Below are positions 1 through 6,788 of a stretch of DNA of 8,059 nucleotides, piece after piece. This stretch comes from an uncultured Mycoplasmatota bacterium (GTDB lineage: Bacteria; Bacillota_I; Bacilli_A; RF39; UBA660), in the NCBI GenBank assembly GCA_948437815.1, contig CAOJKG010000037.1, positions 1 through 8,059 of the forward strand, written 5' to 3'. Under the pieces are notes generated by a model, which ran no database searches, was not told where the DNA came from, and saw only the letters and a program-made list of their open reading frames with translations. Every line of letters starts with the position of its first letter. Position 1 is the stretch's first letter. The position numbers and the translations under genes were made by a program.

Positions 1-36
1 AGAGGGTCGCGGGTTCGAGTCCCACGTCCTCCACCA
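1..36 (+). tRNA. tRNA 3' portion, probably tRNA-Val; 5' part lies outside the window
   Basis: This is the 3' half of a tRNA with an encoded CCA end at 34-36 and discriminator A33. The T loop TTCGAGT (14-20) is flanked by T-stem strands at 9-13 and 21-25. The 3' acceptor strand GTCCTCC (26-32) predicts a 5' strand GGAGGAC. The variable loop GGGTC (4-8) and this acceptor strand closely resemble Bacillus-type tRNA-Val, which is the basis for the valine call. The anticodon is outside the window, so the identity is inferred from the remaining arms. Tyr and Ser tRNAs also carry GGAG-type acceptors but have long variable arms or a different discriminator. One T-stem pair (C10/A24) is a mismatch. A terminator follows at 50-72. 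Confidence 0.85.
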
Positions 37-49
37 AAAAAGAATATTA

Positions 50-72
50 CCTCGTAGATGCGAGGTTTTTTT
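50..72 (+). terminator. Intrinsic terminator after the tRNA
   Basis: The stem CCTCG (50-54) pairs perfectly with CGAGG (61-65) around a 6-nt loop, and is followed at once by seven T (66-72). It lies 14 bases after the tRNA CCA and would end the tRNA transcript before the membrane-protein gene. Confidence 0.85.
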
Positions 73-122
73 ATGCTTTATTTTAATATTGTTTTTTAAT
101 TCTTTTGATTCATACTAAATAT

Positions 123-131
123 AAAGGTGAT
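123..131 (+). promoter_or_regulatory. Ribosome binding site that selects the TTG start at 136
   Basis: AGGTGAT (125-131) is an exact 7-base match to the anti-Shine-Dalgarno complement and ends 4 bases before TTG at 136. The upstream in-frame GTG at 127 lies inside this site and has no ribosome binding site of its own, so TTG 136 is the better start. Confidence 0.6.
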
Positions 132-135
132 TATT

Positions 136-903
136 TTGAAAATTTTAGTTAGTAAAGACAAAAAGATATTTTTGAATTTTATTTTTTATTTGTTTAGTTT
201 TTTAGTTATATTATCTTTAATATTACAATTAGTTTTTAAAGAGTATCATAATGCTTTAATTTGTGTCCTTACATTAATATTGCTTTTATTGCCTGTACTT
301 TTACAAAAAAAATTTAAACTTATTATTCCTAATGGTTTATTATTACTGTTTTATTTAGTTGTTTATGCTGCAGGAATACTTGGAGAAGTATATAATTTTT
401 ATATTTATTTTAAATGGTGGGATATTGTTTTACATACACTCAGTGGTTTTTTAATTGCCTCTATTGGTTTATCTTTATTTTCTTTAAATACTTTGGAAAA
501 ATCGTTTAATATTAAACCATTATTAGTGTCTTTATTTGTTTTATGTTTTAGTATGACTATTAGTACAATGTGGGAATTTAATGAATATGGTATAGATAAA
601 ACTTTTAAAACTGATCATCAAAAAGATACTTATGTTAGTACTATTTCTTCTGTTAATTTTGATAAAAGTAAAAATGGAAATCCAGTTGTGATTAAAGAAG
701 TAAATAAAACTATTTTGTATGATAAAAAGGGGGAAGAACTTGCAGTTATAGAAGCTGGTTATCTTGATATTGGTCTTAATGATACAATGGGAGATTTATT
801 AGTTAATTTTATTGGAGCTTTTTTATATGCTTATTTAACTTATCAATATCTAAAAAAACGTAAATCAAATATTGCTAGTAAATTAATAATTACTAGAAGT
901 TAG
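136..903 (+). CDS. Multipass membrane protein, DUF2238/YjdF-like
   Basis: A 255-residue integral membrane protein, counted from TTG at 136. Hydrophobic segments lie at about residues 11-32, 38-57, 65-85, 95-116, 127-147 and 221-238, suggesting six helices. Conserved-looking polar positions sit inside or beside helices: a GE in helix 3, WWDIVLHTLSG (94-104), WEFNEYGID (146-154) and DTMGDLLVN (216-224). This pattern of buried His, Glu and Asp resembles the DUF2238/YjdF membrane family, whose function is unknown to me. A hydrophilic loop of about 60 residues (155-215) separates helices 5 and 6. No signal peptide cleavage site is evident, and the first helix probably acts as an anchor. The gene follows a tRNA terminator and stops 75 bases before the hydrolase gene. 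I see no convincing promoter or terminator of its own. The family call is by recalled motifs. Confidence 0.8.
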   Translation: MKILVSKDKKIFLNFIFYLFSFLVILSLILQLVFKEYHNALICVLTLILLLLPVLLQKKFKLIIPNGLLLLFYLVVYAAGILGEVYNFYIYFKWWDIVLHTLSGFLIASIGLSLFSLNTLEKSFNIKPLLVSLFVLCFSMTISTMWEFNEYGIDKTFKTDHQKDTYVSTISSVNFDKSKNGNPVVIKEVNKTILYDKKGEELAVIEAGYLDIGLNDTMGDLLVNFIGAFLYAYLTYQYLKKRKSNIASKLIITRS

Positions 904-966
904 TTTATATTATGAATTACAAATTTTATATTTGCTTTTTTTTAATAATTATGATACTTTTATAGT

Positions 967-972
967 AGGTGG
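967..972 (+). promoter_or_regulatory. Ribosome binding site for the GTG start at 979
   Basis: AGGTGG (967-972) ends 6 bases before GTG at 979, the expected spacing, and supports this non-ATG start. A TATAGT (961-966) directly abuts it but is too close to serve as its -10 box. TATGAT at 950-955 is a possible weak -10 without a good -35. Confidence 0.6.
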
Positions 973-978
973 TAGGTT

Positions 979-1887
979 GTGAAGAAACTTGAAATTAATT
1001 CTTTATTTGATGGCTTAACCTTAAGTGTTTTAATTCTAAAGCCAAAAGGTAAAATAAAAGGGATTGTGCAAATAGCTCATGGTATGGCTGAGCATAAAGA
1101 GAGATATATTCCTTTTATGGAATTTTTAAATGATAATGGATATATTGCAGTTATTCATGATCATAGAGGACACGGGAAAAGCGTTAAAAATAGTGAAGAT
1201 TATGGTTATTTTTATGATGATACTGGGAAAGCTATTGTTGAAGATTTGCATCAGATTACACTTTATATAAAAGAGAAGTTTCCTAACTTACCAATTTACT
1301 TATTAGGCCATAGTATGGGTTCAATGGTTGTTAGAAAATATATAAAAAAGTATGATAAAGATATTAGTAAATTAATTGTGTGTGGAGCACCTAGTAGAAA
1401 TGATGATGTTGGTATAGCTTTGAAATTAACAAAAGTTTTATTAAAAATAAAAGGTGATAGACATCGCAGTAAATTATTAGATAAACTTACTTTTGGCAGT
1501 TATAATAAAAAGTTTAGAATAGAAAATAGTAAGAATGCTTGGTTATGTAGTGATAGTAATGTTGTTAAAGACTATGAGGAAGATTCGCAATGTGGTTTTA
1601 TATTTACTCTTAATGGTTTTTTGAACTTATTTATGTTGTTAAGAGATATTTATAATGAAGAAGATTATTTAGTTAGAAATCCTAATATGTCAATTTTATT
1701 TATCGCAGGTGGACAAGATCCTGTTATTATTAGTAAAAGAGATTGGGAAGAATCACAATTGTTTTTCAAAAATATTGGTTATGATAATGTTAAAGGAATT
1801 TTATATAGAAATATGCGTCATGAAATACTTAATGAAATTGATAAAATACAGGTTTATGAAGATATTTTAAATTTTATAGAGTCATAG
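979..1887 (+). CDS. Alpha/beta hydrolase, monoacylglycerol lipase-like (serine aminopeptidase S33 / Hydrolase_4 type)
   Basis: A 302-residue cytoplasmic serine hydrolase with no signal peptide. The fold signatures are in order. An HG oxyanion-side motif lies in QIAHGMAEH (31-39), and HDHRGHGKS at 60-68 is typical of monoacylglycerol lipases and lysophospholipases. The nucleophile elbow GHSMG (110-114) holds Ser112. Asp247 sits in GGQDPV and His281 in NMRHEIL, completing the catalytic triad. The length is normal for the family. The likely reaction is hydrolysis of an ester in a lipid or small molecule, but the true substrate cannot be read from sequence. A cap region (about 140-235) gives no further hint. 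The GTG start is chosen from the ribosome binding site at 967-972. The gene may share a transcript with the membrane protein upstream, because no clear terminator lies between them. Confidence 0.88.
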   Translation: MKKLEINSLFDGLTLSVLILKPKGKIKGIVQIAHGMAEHKERYIPFMEFLNDNGYIAVIHDHRGHGKSVKNSEDYGYFYDDTGKAIVEDLHQITLYIKEKFPNLPIYLLGHSMGSMVVRKYIKKYDKDISKLIVCGAPSRNDDVGIALKLTKVLLKIKGDRHRSKLLDKLTFGSYNKKFRIENSKNAWLCSDSNVVKDYEEDSQCGFIFTLNGFLNLFMLLRDIYNEEDYLVRNPNMSILFIAGGQDPVIISKRDWEESQLFFKNIGYDNVKGILYRNMRHEILNEIDKIQVYEDILNFIES

Positions 1888-1913
1888 AAATATGGTTTTT
1901 TGTATATTGAAAA

Positions 1914-1937
1914 ATTATTAAATAATAATGTTTTTTT
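1914..1937 (+). terminator. Possible weak all-AT terminator after the hydrolase gene
   Basis: ATTATT (1914-1919) can pair with AATAAT (1924-1929) around a 4-nt loop, followed at 1931-1937 by seven T. The stem has no G-C pair, so it would be weak and could be chance in such AT-rich DNA. Its position between the hydrolase stop and the next promoter makes it plausible. Confidence 0.3.
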
Positions 1938-1950
1938 AATTATATATGTA

Positions 1951-1959
1951 TGTTATAAT
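1951..1959 (+). promoter_or_regulatory. Extended -10 promoter element for the Ppx/GppA-like gene
   Basis: TGTTATAAT holds a perfect TATAAT (1954-1959) with the extended-10 TG at 1951-1952. No good -35 box exists 16-18 bases upstream, where there is only a T run (1931-1937). Extended -10 promoters often do without one. Transcription would begin near 1966, giving a leader of only about 11 bases. Confidence 0.6.
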
Positions 1960-1965
1960 GAATAT

Positions 1966-1971
1966 AGGAGG
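1966..1971 (+). promoter_or_regulatory. Ribosome binding site AGGAGG
   Basis: A perfect AGGAGG ends 5 bases before ATG at 1977. If the upstream -10 element is real, this site lies at the very 5' end of the transcript. Confidence 0.75.
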
Positions 1972-1976
1972 AAGTT

Positions 1977-2867
1977 ATGGATTTTTATATCGATTTAGGT
2001 TCTTCAACAATTAAAGTGTATGAATATACAAATGAGTTAAATTTGTTAGAAGAACATTCAATTTATTTTAAGAATGGGTTTAGTAGTGAAGATGGGATTA
2101 GTAAAGAAAATGAGACAGAACTTATAAATTATTTTCAAGAATTAAAAAATAAATATAAGATGGAATATCATAATACTCATATTTTTGTTACAGGGATATT
2201 TAGAGAATTATCTAATTCAAAAAAGCATTATATGGTTAAATTATTTAATGATAAACTCGATTTGCATTTTAATATTATTAGTCATGGAATTGAAAACTAT
2301 TATTTAGGCAAAGCGATGGAACATGATTATAATAATAAAAAAGTTATGATTATTAATATGGGTGGAAAAACAACAGAATTAGTTACTTTTTGTAAAGGGA
2401 GTATTACAGCAAGAGAAAACTTAAAAATAGGTGTAGCTGATTTACTTAATGGTTTTCCCCAAGTTAATGAAGAAATTAGTGCTTGTTCGGTAGAAGAAAT
2501 GAATGAATTTGTTAAAGGTGAGTTAAAAGATATTTCTTTTGATGAAGATTATGATTGTGCTATATTTACTGGTGGTGAAGAAAGATTTGAGAAGTTAACT
2601 AATTTTAATTTAGTGCCAAATACTTTATTTCAAGATGGTATACATAAATATATGCTTAGTTTAGAAGATTATATAGAAGGAACTGAGAGAGTATTTGATA
2701 CGATAACTTTAAGCGAATTATATAAATTAATGCCTGGAAATCCTAAATGGATGGATGGAGCTAGAGCGGGAGCTATTATTCCTCTTGCAATATTTGAACT
2801 TGCTAATATTAAGACAATTATACCTTCAGATTTAAATTTAATTAATGGAGTTATAAACGATAAATAA
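1977..2867 (+). CDS. Ppx/GppA phosphatase family protein (divergent, single-module)
   Basis: A 296-residue protein of the ASKHA (actin/Hsp70/sugar kinase) fold, best placed in the exopolyphosphatase / guanosine pentaphosphate phosphatase family. The N-terminal phosphate loop is YIDLGSSTIKVY (4-15). VTGIFRELSN (71-80) matches the T-x-x-x-R segment. ISHGIENYYLG (101-111) matches the family's I-S-G-x-E-E helix, with Glu106 at the likely catalytic position. NMGGKTTEL (127-135) corresponds to the second loop DIGGGSTEL. The adenosine-side motif appears as FTGGEE (197-202), and GARAGAIIPLAIFE (261-274) matches the C-terminal helix. About 300 residues matches the short two-lobe members without the C-terminal HD domain of E. 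coli Ppx/GppA. The expected substrates are polyphosphate or (p)ppGpp. However, Asp-to-Asn at residue 127 and Gly-to-Lys at 131 in loop 2 make catalysis uncertain. It has its own promoter and terminator, so it is a single-gene unit. Confidence 0.75.
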   Translation: MDFYIDLGSSTIKVYEYTNELNLLEEHSIYFKNGFSSEDGISKENETELINYFQELKNKYKMEYHNTHIFVTGIFRELSNSKKHYMVKLFNDKLDLHFNIISHGIENYYLGKAMEHDYNNKKVMIINMGGKTTELVTFCKGSITARENLKIGVADLLNGFPQVNEEISACSVEEMNEFVKGELKDISFDEDYDCAIFTGGEERFEKLTNFNLVPNTLFQDGIHKYMLSLEDYIEGTERVFDTITLSELYKLMPGNPKWMDGARAGAIIPLAIFELANIKTIIPSDLNLINGVINDK

Positions 2868-2871
2868 ATTT

Positions 2872-2902
2872 AAAAAAGTCATTCTTTATATGGCTTTTTT
2901 TT
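2872..2902 (+). terminator. Intrinsic terminator after the Ppx/GppA-like gene
   Basis: The strand 2872-2881 (six A, then GTCA) pairs with 2891-2900 (TGGC, then six T), giving 10 bp with one G-U pair and a 9-nt loop. The T tract runs to 2902. It starts 5 bases after the stop codon and lies just before the xfp promoter. The A/U symmetry gives it some bidirectional character. Confidence 0.75.
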
Positions 2903-2910
2903 ATGTATTT

Positions 2911-2919
2911 TGTTATAAT
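2911..2919 (+). promoter_or_regulatory. Extended -10 promoter element for the xfp operon
   Basis: TGTTATAAT is identical to the element at 1951-1959: TATAAT at 2914-2919 with TG at 2911-2912. The -35 region (about 2890-2896, overlapping the terminator's 3' arm) does not resemble TTGACA. The predicted start near 2926 gives a leader of about 19 bases. Confidence 0.6.
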
Positions 2920-2944
2920 AAATAATAGGGTAGAGTGATATTAA

Positions 2945-5296
2945 ATGGAAAGAATATTAAAGGCAGAAGAATTAGAAAAAATTAATGCATATTTTAGAGC
3001 GGCTAATTATTTGGCAGCTTGTGAATTATATTTAAAAGATAATCCACTTCTTAAGGAACCTTTAAAGTTAGAACACATAAAATCTAAATTAGTAGGCCAC
3101 TGGGGAACGACGCCAGGACAAAACTTTGTTTATGTTCATTTGAATCGAATTATCAAAAAACATAATTTAAATATGATTTATTTAAGTGGTCCAGGACATG
3201 GTGGAGGAGCTTTTTATTCAAATATTTATTTAGAAGGAACTTATAGTAAGGTTTATCCAGAAGTTTCATATGATGAATACGGCTTAAAAAAACTTTTTAA
3301 ACAATTTAGTTTTCCTGGTGGTACTTCTAGTCATGTGGCACCAGAAATGCCAGGAAGTATTAATGAAGGTGGAGAACTTGGATATAGTCTTGCTCATGCT
3401 TATGGAGCTGTTTTAGATAATCCGGATTTATGGGCAGCTTGTGTAATAGGTGATGGTGAAGCAGAAACTGGACCTTTAGCAGCTAGTTGGCAGTTAAATA
3501 AATTTTTAAATCCTAAAAATGATGGAGTTGTTTTACCTATACTCCATTTAAATGGTTATAAAATTGCTAATCCAACTATTCTAGCTAGAATTAGTAAAGA
3601 TGAACTAACAATGTATTTTAAAGGTATGGGTTATGAGCCTTATTTTGTGGAGTATAAAAATGATGCTCAAATACATGAAGATATGGCTTATGCTTTAGAG
3701 ACTATTGTTAAAAGAATTAAAGAAATTAAAGATAAAGCTAAAAATAATGATGATAGTTCAAGACCTATGTGGCCTATGATAGTTTTAAAAACACCTAAAG
3801 GTTGGACTGGTCCTAAACTTGTTGATGAAAAGATTATTGAAGGAACTTTTAGAGCTCATCAAGTTCCAGCACAAGTTGATAAAGAACATAGTATGAATTT
3901 GGATATTTTAGAAGAATGGCTTAAAAGTTATAGACCTTGGGAATTATTTGATAGTAATGGAACTTTAAAAAGAGGTTTACAAGATTTAATTCCAGAAAAT
4001 CCAATGGGTATGAATCCTCATGCTAATGGAGGAGAATTATTAGAAGAATTAAAAGTTCCAGACTTTAAAAATTATATGTTAGAAATAAGTCCTGGTATTA
4101 CTAAAAAAAGTGATATGATGGAACTAGGTAATTTTATTCGCGATGTAGTAAAAAACAATTTGGATAATTTTAAAATATTTGGCCCTGATGAAGCTTTATC
4201 TAATCGTTTAAATCATGTATTTGAAGCTACTAACAGAAAATGGAATGGAGAAACCATAGAGGGTGATGAATTCTTAAATAGTGATGGAGCAGTAATTGAT
4301 AGTATTCTATCAGAGCATGCTTTAGAAGGAATGCTTGAAGGGTATCTTCTAACTGGAAGACACGGGTTTATTCATACATATGAAGCTTTTAGTAGAGTAA
4401 TAGATTCAATGGTTAGTCAACATGCTAAATGGCTTAAGATTTCGAAAGAACTATCTTGGCGTAAAGATATAGCTAGTTTAAATATTATTCTTACTAGTCA
4501 TGTATGGCAACAAGATCATAATGGCTACACGCATCAAGATCCAGGATTTTTAAATCATTTAGTTACGAAAAAGCCAGAGTTAGTGAGGATTTATTTGCCA
4601 ATAGATGCCAATACATTAATATCGTGCTTTGATCATGTTATAAAAACAAAAAATTATGTGAATGTTATTGTAGCTAGTAAACATCCATCACTACAATGGT
4701 TAAATAAAGAAGAAGCGATAACGCATTGTACTAAGGGAATTGGCATTTTACCTTTTGCTAGTAATGATAATGGTAATCCTGATGTAGTTTTAGCAAGTGC
4801 TGGAGATACTCCTAATTTAGAAGTTATCGCAGCCAGTGAACTTTTAAGAAAATTTATTCCTAATATAAAGGTTAGAGTAGTTAATGTAATAGATTTAATG
4901 AAACTAGTTAGTCATGAAGAACATCCGCATGGATTAACAGATAAAGAATATGACGAATTATTTACAATAGATAAACCAATAATTTTTGCTTTTCATGGCT
5001 ATCCTAATTTAATTCATGAACTTACTTACAAAAGAGTAAATAATAATTTACATGTAAGAGGATATAAAGAAGAAGGCGCTATTACTACACCATTTGATAT
5101 GAGAGTTTTAAATGGGATTGATAGATATAGTTTAGTTTTAATGGCTTTAAAATACTCTGATTATGATGATAAAAATGTAAGAAAGTTACAAGAATATGCA
5201 AGAGAAATGCTTGATAAACATGTTAAATATATAAGAGATAATGGTATTGATATGCCAGAAATAATAGAGTTTACTTTAAGTGAGGAAGGTGTATAA
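2945..5296 (+). CDS. xfp: Phosphoketolase (xylulose-5-phosphate / fructose-6-phosphate phosphoketolase)
   Basis: A 783-residue thiamine-diphosphate enzyme. It cleaves xylulose-5-P, and often fructose-6-P, with phosphate to acetyl-phosphate plus glyceraldehyde-3-P or erythrose-4-P. This is the key step of heterolactic or bifid-type sugar breakdown in the cytoplasm. Family blocks appear in order: GHWGTTPGQNF (51-61), SGPGHGGGAFYSNIYLEG (81-98), FPGGTSSHVAPEMPGSINEGG (from 123), and the ThDP/metal-binding motif GDGEAETGPLAASWQ (169-183) with HLNGYKIANPT (201-211). In the second domain, SEHALEGMLEGYLLTGRHG (456-474) carries the conserved glutamates of the cofactor-activating site. SHVWQQDHNGYTHQDPGF follows near 520-540. 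The length is normal (about 790-825 in relatives) and the gene is intact. The start ATG has a modest site, GAGTGAT (2933-2939). Whether xylulose-5-P, fructose-6-P or both are used cannot be decided here. It opens an operon with two redox genes. The gene symbol follows the family name. Confidence 0.97.
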   Translation: MERILKAEELEKINAYFRAANYLAACELYLKDNPLLKEPLKLEHIKSKLVGHWGTTPGQNFVYVHLNRIIKKHNLNMIYLSGPGHGGGAFYSNIYLEGTYSKVYPEVSYDEYGLKKLFKQFSFPGGTSSHVAPEMPGSINEGGELGYSLAHAYGAVLDNPDLWAACVIGDGEAETGPLAASWQLNKFLNPKNDGVVLPILHLNGYKIANPTILARISKDELTMYFKGMGYEPYFVEYKNDAQIHEDMAYALETIVKRIKEIKDKAKNNDDSSRPMWPMIVLKTPKGWTGPKLVDEKIIEGTFRAHQVPAQVDKEHSMNLDILEEWLKSYRPWELFDSNGTLKRGLQDLIPENPMGMNPHANGGELLEELKVPDFKNYMLEISPGITKKSDMMELGNFIRDVVKNNLDNFKIFGPDEALSNRLNHVFEATNRKWNGETIEGDEFLNSDGAVIDSILSEHALEGMLEGYLLTGRHGFIHTYEAFSRVIDSMVSQHAKWLKISKELSWRKDIASLNIILTSHVWQQDHNGYTHQDPGFLNHLVTKKPELVRIYLPIDANTLISCFDHVIKTKNYVNVIVASKHPSLQWLNKEEAITHCTKGIGILPFASNDNGNPDVVLASAGDTPNLEVIAASELLRKFIPNIKVRVVNVIDLMKLVSHEEHPHGLTDKEYDELFTIDKPIIFAFHGYPNLIHELTYKRVNNNLHVRGYKEEGAITTPFDMRVLNGIDRYSLVLMALKYSDYDDKNVRKLQEYAREMLDKHVKYIRDNGIDMPEIIEFTLSEEGV
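5282..5291 (+). promoter_or_regulatory. Ribosome binding site inside the xfp 3' end
   Basis: GAGGAAGGTG (5282-5291) lies over the last xfp codons and just before ATG 5298. It fixes that ATG as the start and makes translational coupling with xfp likely. The in-frame GTG at 5280 is upstream of the site and has no site of its own. Confidence 0.7.
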
Positions 5297-5297
5297 A

Positions 5298-6788
5298 ATG
5301 ACTTACGATTATATTATTATAGGAGCAGGAATGGGTGGTATGGCCGCTGGTTTGGAGCTTGCTAATAATCATAAAAAGGTGCTTATTTTAGAAAAAAATA
5401 GTTTGCCTGGAGGATGTGTTACAACATTTAAAAAAGGACGCTTTGAATTTGATTTAAGCTTATATGATTTATATGACTATGGTTCTTTAGATAAAAAAGG
5501 GGATATTAGAAAGCTTTTTAGTGATTATAATATTGATATTGAAACAGAATTAGTTCCTTTTAATGCTAGAGTAAAAGATTTAACTACTGGTGATGATTTT
5601 AGAATTAAAGGTAACATTGATGAGTTTTTTGTAGAATTAGAAAAATTAAAAAGTGGTTCGGCTGATTCTTTAAAAGAATTCTTGCGAGTTATTAAAGAGA
5701 TTAATGAAGCAGTAGAAACTTTAAAAAAAGGTCAAGAAGATTTAAGTGATTATCCTAAATTCTTAAAATATTTAGATAGTACAGTTATTGATGCTTTAAC
5801 AGATTTAAAAATGCCTAGGGAAACTATTTATCGTTTATGTTTTATGTGGGTTTACTTGGGGAGCCCTCTTGATAAATTATCTTTTATTGATTTTGCTGTA
5901 TTTATGTATAGATTAGTTTTTAAAAAAAGAGCAGTCTTAAAAAATAAAAATATTGATATGGCTTTAAAAATGATTAATCGTTATCAGGATTTAGGTGGTA
6001 AAATATATTATCATTCTAAAGTTGTAGAAATAGCTGATAATGGTCTATCAAATAAAATTGTTAAAACTAGTGATGGAAAAGAGTATAAATGTAGAGAAGT
6101 TATTTGTAATGTCTCTAAAAGATATGCTTATACTAATTTAATAAAATTAGAAGATAAAGATGTAAATCGTTTAGAAAATGCTAGAACTTTAGCACCTAAT
6201 GGAGTTATGGTATATTTAGGATTAAATAAAGATTGTAGTTCATTAGGGCTAAAATATTATCATTATTATCAATTCCAAAATTTATATAGTACATCTGCTA
6301 TAAAAAATATGGCTAATTTATATCATGGAACAATTGATGCTGTAGTACCAAATGTAGTTAATGAATTTGCTAGTCCTAAAAATACAACTATTTTAGTTTT
6401 GAAAACAACTTATTTTGATGATGTCTTTCAAAAACTTAGATATGATAATCATATAGATATAAAAGAGAAAATTGCTAATGATTTAATTGAACAATTTGAA
6501 AATACTTTTAATATTGATATTAAAGAATTTATTGAAGAGATAGAAGTAATTACACCATTAAATTTAGCTAATTATACTGGTGCACCTAATGGTAGTATTA
6601 TGGGTTATATGCGTAAGAGTTATGATAATGCAATTCATAGACTTATATCCTATGAAGATGAGAAAATAGATAATATTCATTTTGTTGGAGGTTCTAGTAT
6701 TTTTGGAGCAGGAGTTCATAATGCTATTTATAGTGGTTATTTTGTAGCTTCTAAGATACTTAAAAGTGAGGTTAATGATGGAGAATAG
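5298..6788 (+). CDS. NAD(P)/FAD-dependent oxidoreductase, phytoene desaturase / retinol saturase (CrtI-like) superfamily
   Basis: A 496-residue flavoprotein. The N-terminal Rossmann dinucleotide-binding loop is YIIIGAGMGGMAAG (5-18), followed by the acidic strand end VLILEK (28-33) and the family motif LPGGCVTTF (36-44). The latter corresponds to the G-G-x-x-x-T/S-F signature of CrtI, CrtISO and RetSat enzymes. The C-terminal FAD-binding block is IHFVGGSSIFGAGVHNAIYSG (from about 460). Relatives desaturate, isomerise or saturate C=C bonds in carotenoids, retinol and other hydrophobic polyenes, usually at the membrane surface. No transmembrane helix is obvious here. The substrate is unknown and no carotenoid synthesis genes are nearby. 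The start lies 1 nt after the xfp stop, and the end overlaps the [2Fe-2S] reductase gene by 11 nt. I infer that the reductase is its electron partner, favouring a reductive (saturase) role in an anaerobe. Confidence 0.85.
   Translation: MTYDYIIIGAGMGGMAAGLELANNHKKVLILEKNSLPGGCVTTFKKGRFEFDLSLYDLYDYGSLDKKGDIRKLFSDYNIDIETELVPFNARVKDLTTGDDFRIKGNIDEFFVELEKLKSGSADSLKEFLRVIKEINEAVETLKKGQEDLSDYPKFLKYLDSTVIDALTDLKMPRETIYRLCFMWVYLGSPLDKLSFIDFAVFMYRLVFKKRAVLKNKNIDMALKMINRYQDLGGKIYYHSKVVEIADNGLSNKIVKTSDGKEYKCREVICNVSKRYAYTNLIKLEDKDVNRLENARTLAPNGVMVYLGLNKDCSSLGLKYYHYYQFQNLYSTSAIKNMANLYHGTIDAVVPNVVNEFASPKNTTILVLKTTYFDDVFQKLRYDNHIDIKEKIANDLIEQFENTFNIDIKEFIEEIEVITPLNLANYTGAPNGSIMGYMRKSYDNAIHRLISYEDEKIDNIHFVGGSSIFGAGVHNAIYSGYFVASKILKSEVNDGE
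6764..6772 (+). promoter_or_regulatory. Ribosome binding site that selects ATG 6778
   Basis: GAGG (6768-6771) lies 6 bases before ATG 6778 and only 3 before ATG 6775. The in-frame GTG at 6766 is part of the site itself. ATG 6778 is therefore the best start, inside the 3' end of the upstream gene. Confidence 0.6.

Noticed and set aside
5280..5297. Longer start (GTG 5280) for the flavoprotein
   Set aside because: It would sit upstream of the GAGGAAGGTG site inside xfp and add six residues before a typical MTYDYIIIGAG Rossmann start. ATG 5298 fits better.
6766..6777. Longer starts (GTG 6766, ATG 6775) for the [2Fe-2S] reductase
   Set aside because: GTG 6766 overlaps the ribosome binding site and ATG 6775 is only 3 bases from it. 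ATG 6778 has normal spacing. The difference is only 1-4 residues.
5298..6788. Carotenoid biosynthesis locus
   Set aside because: The flavoprotein belongs to the CrtI superfamily, but there is no phytoene or squalene synthase, prenyl transferase or cyclase gene in the window. The superfamily covers many other substrates.
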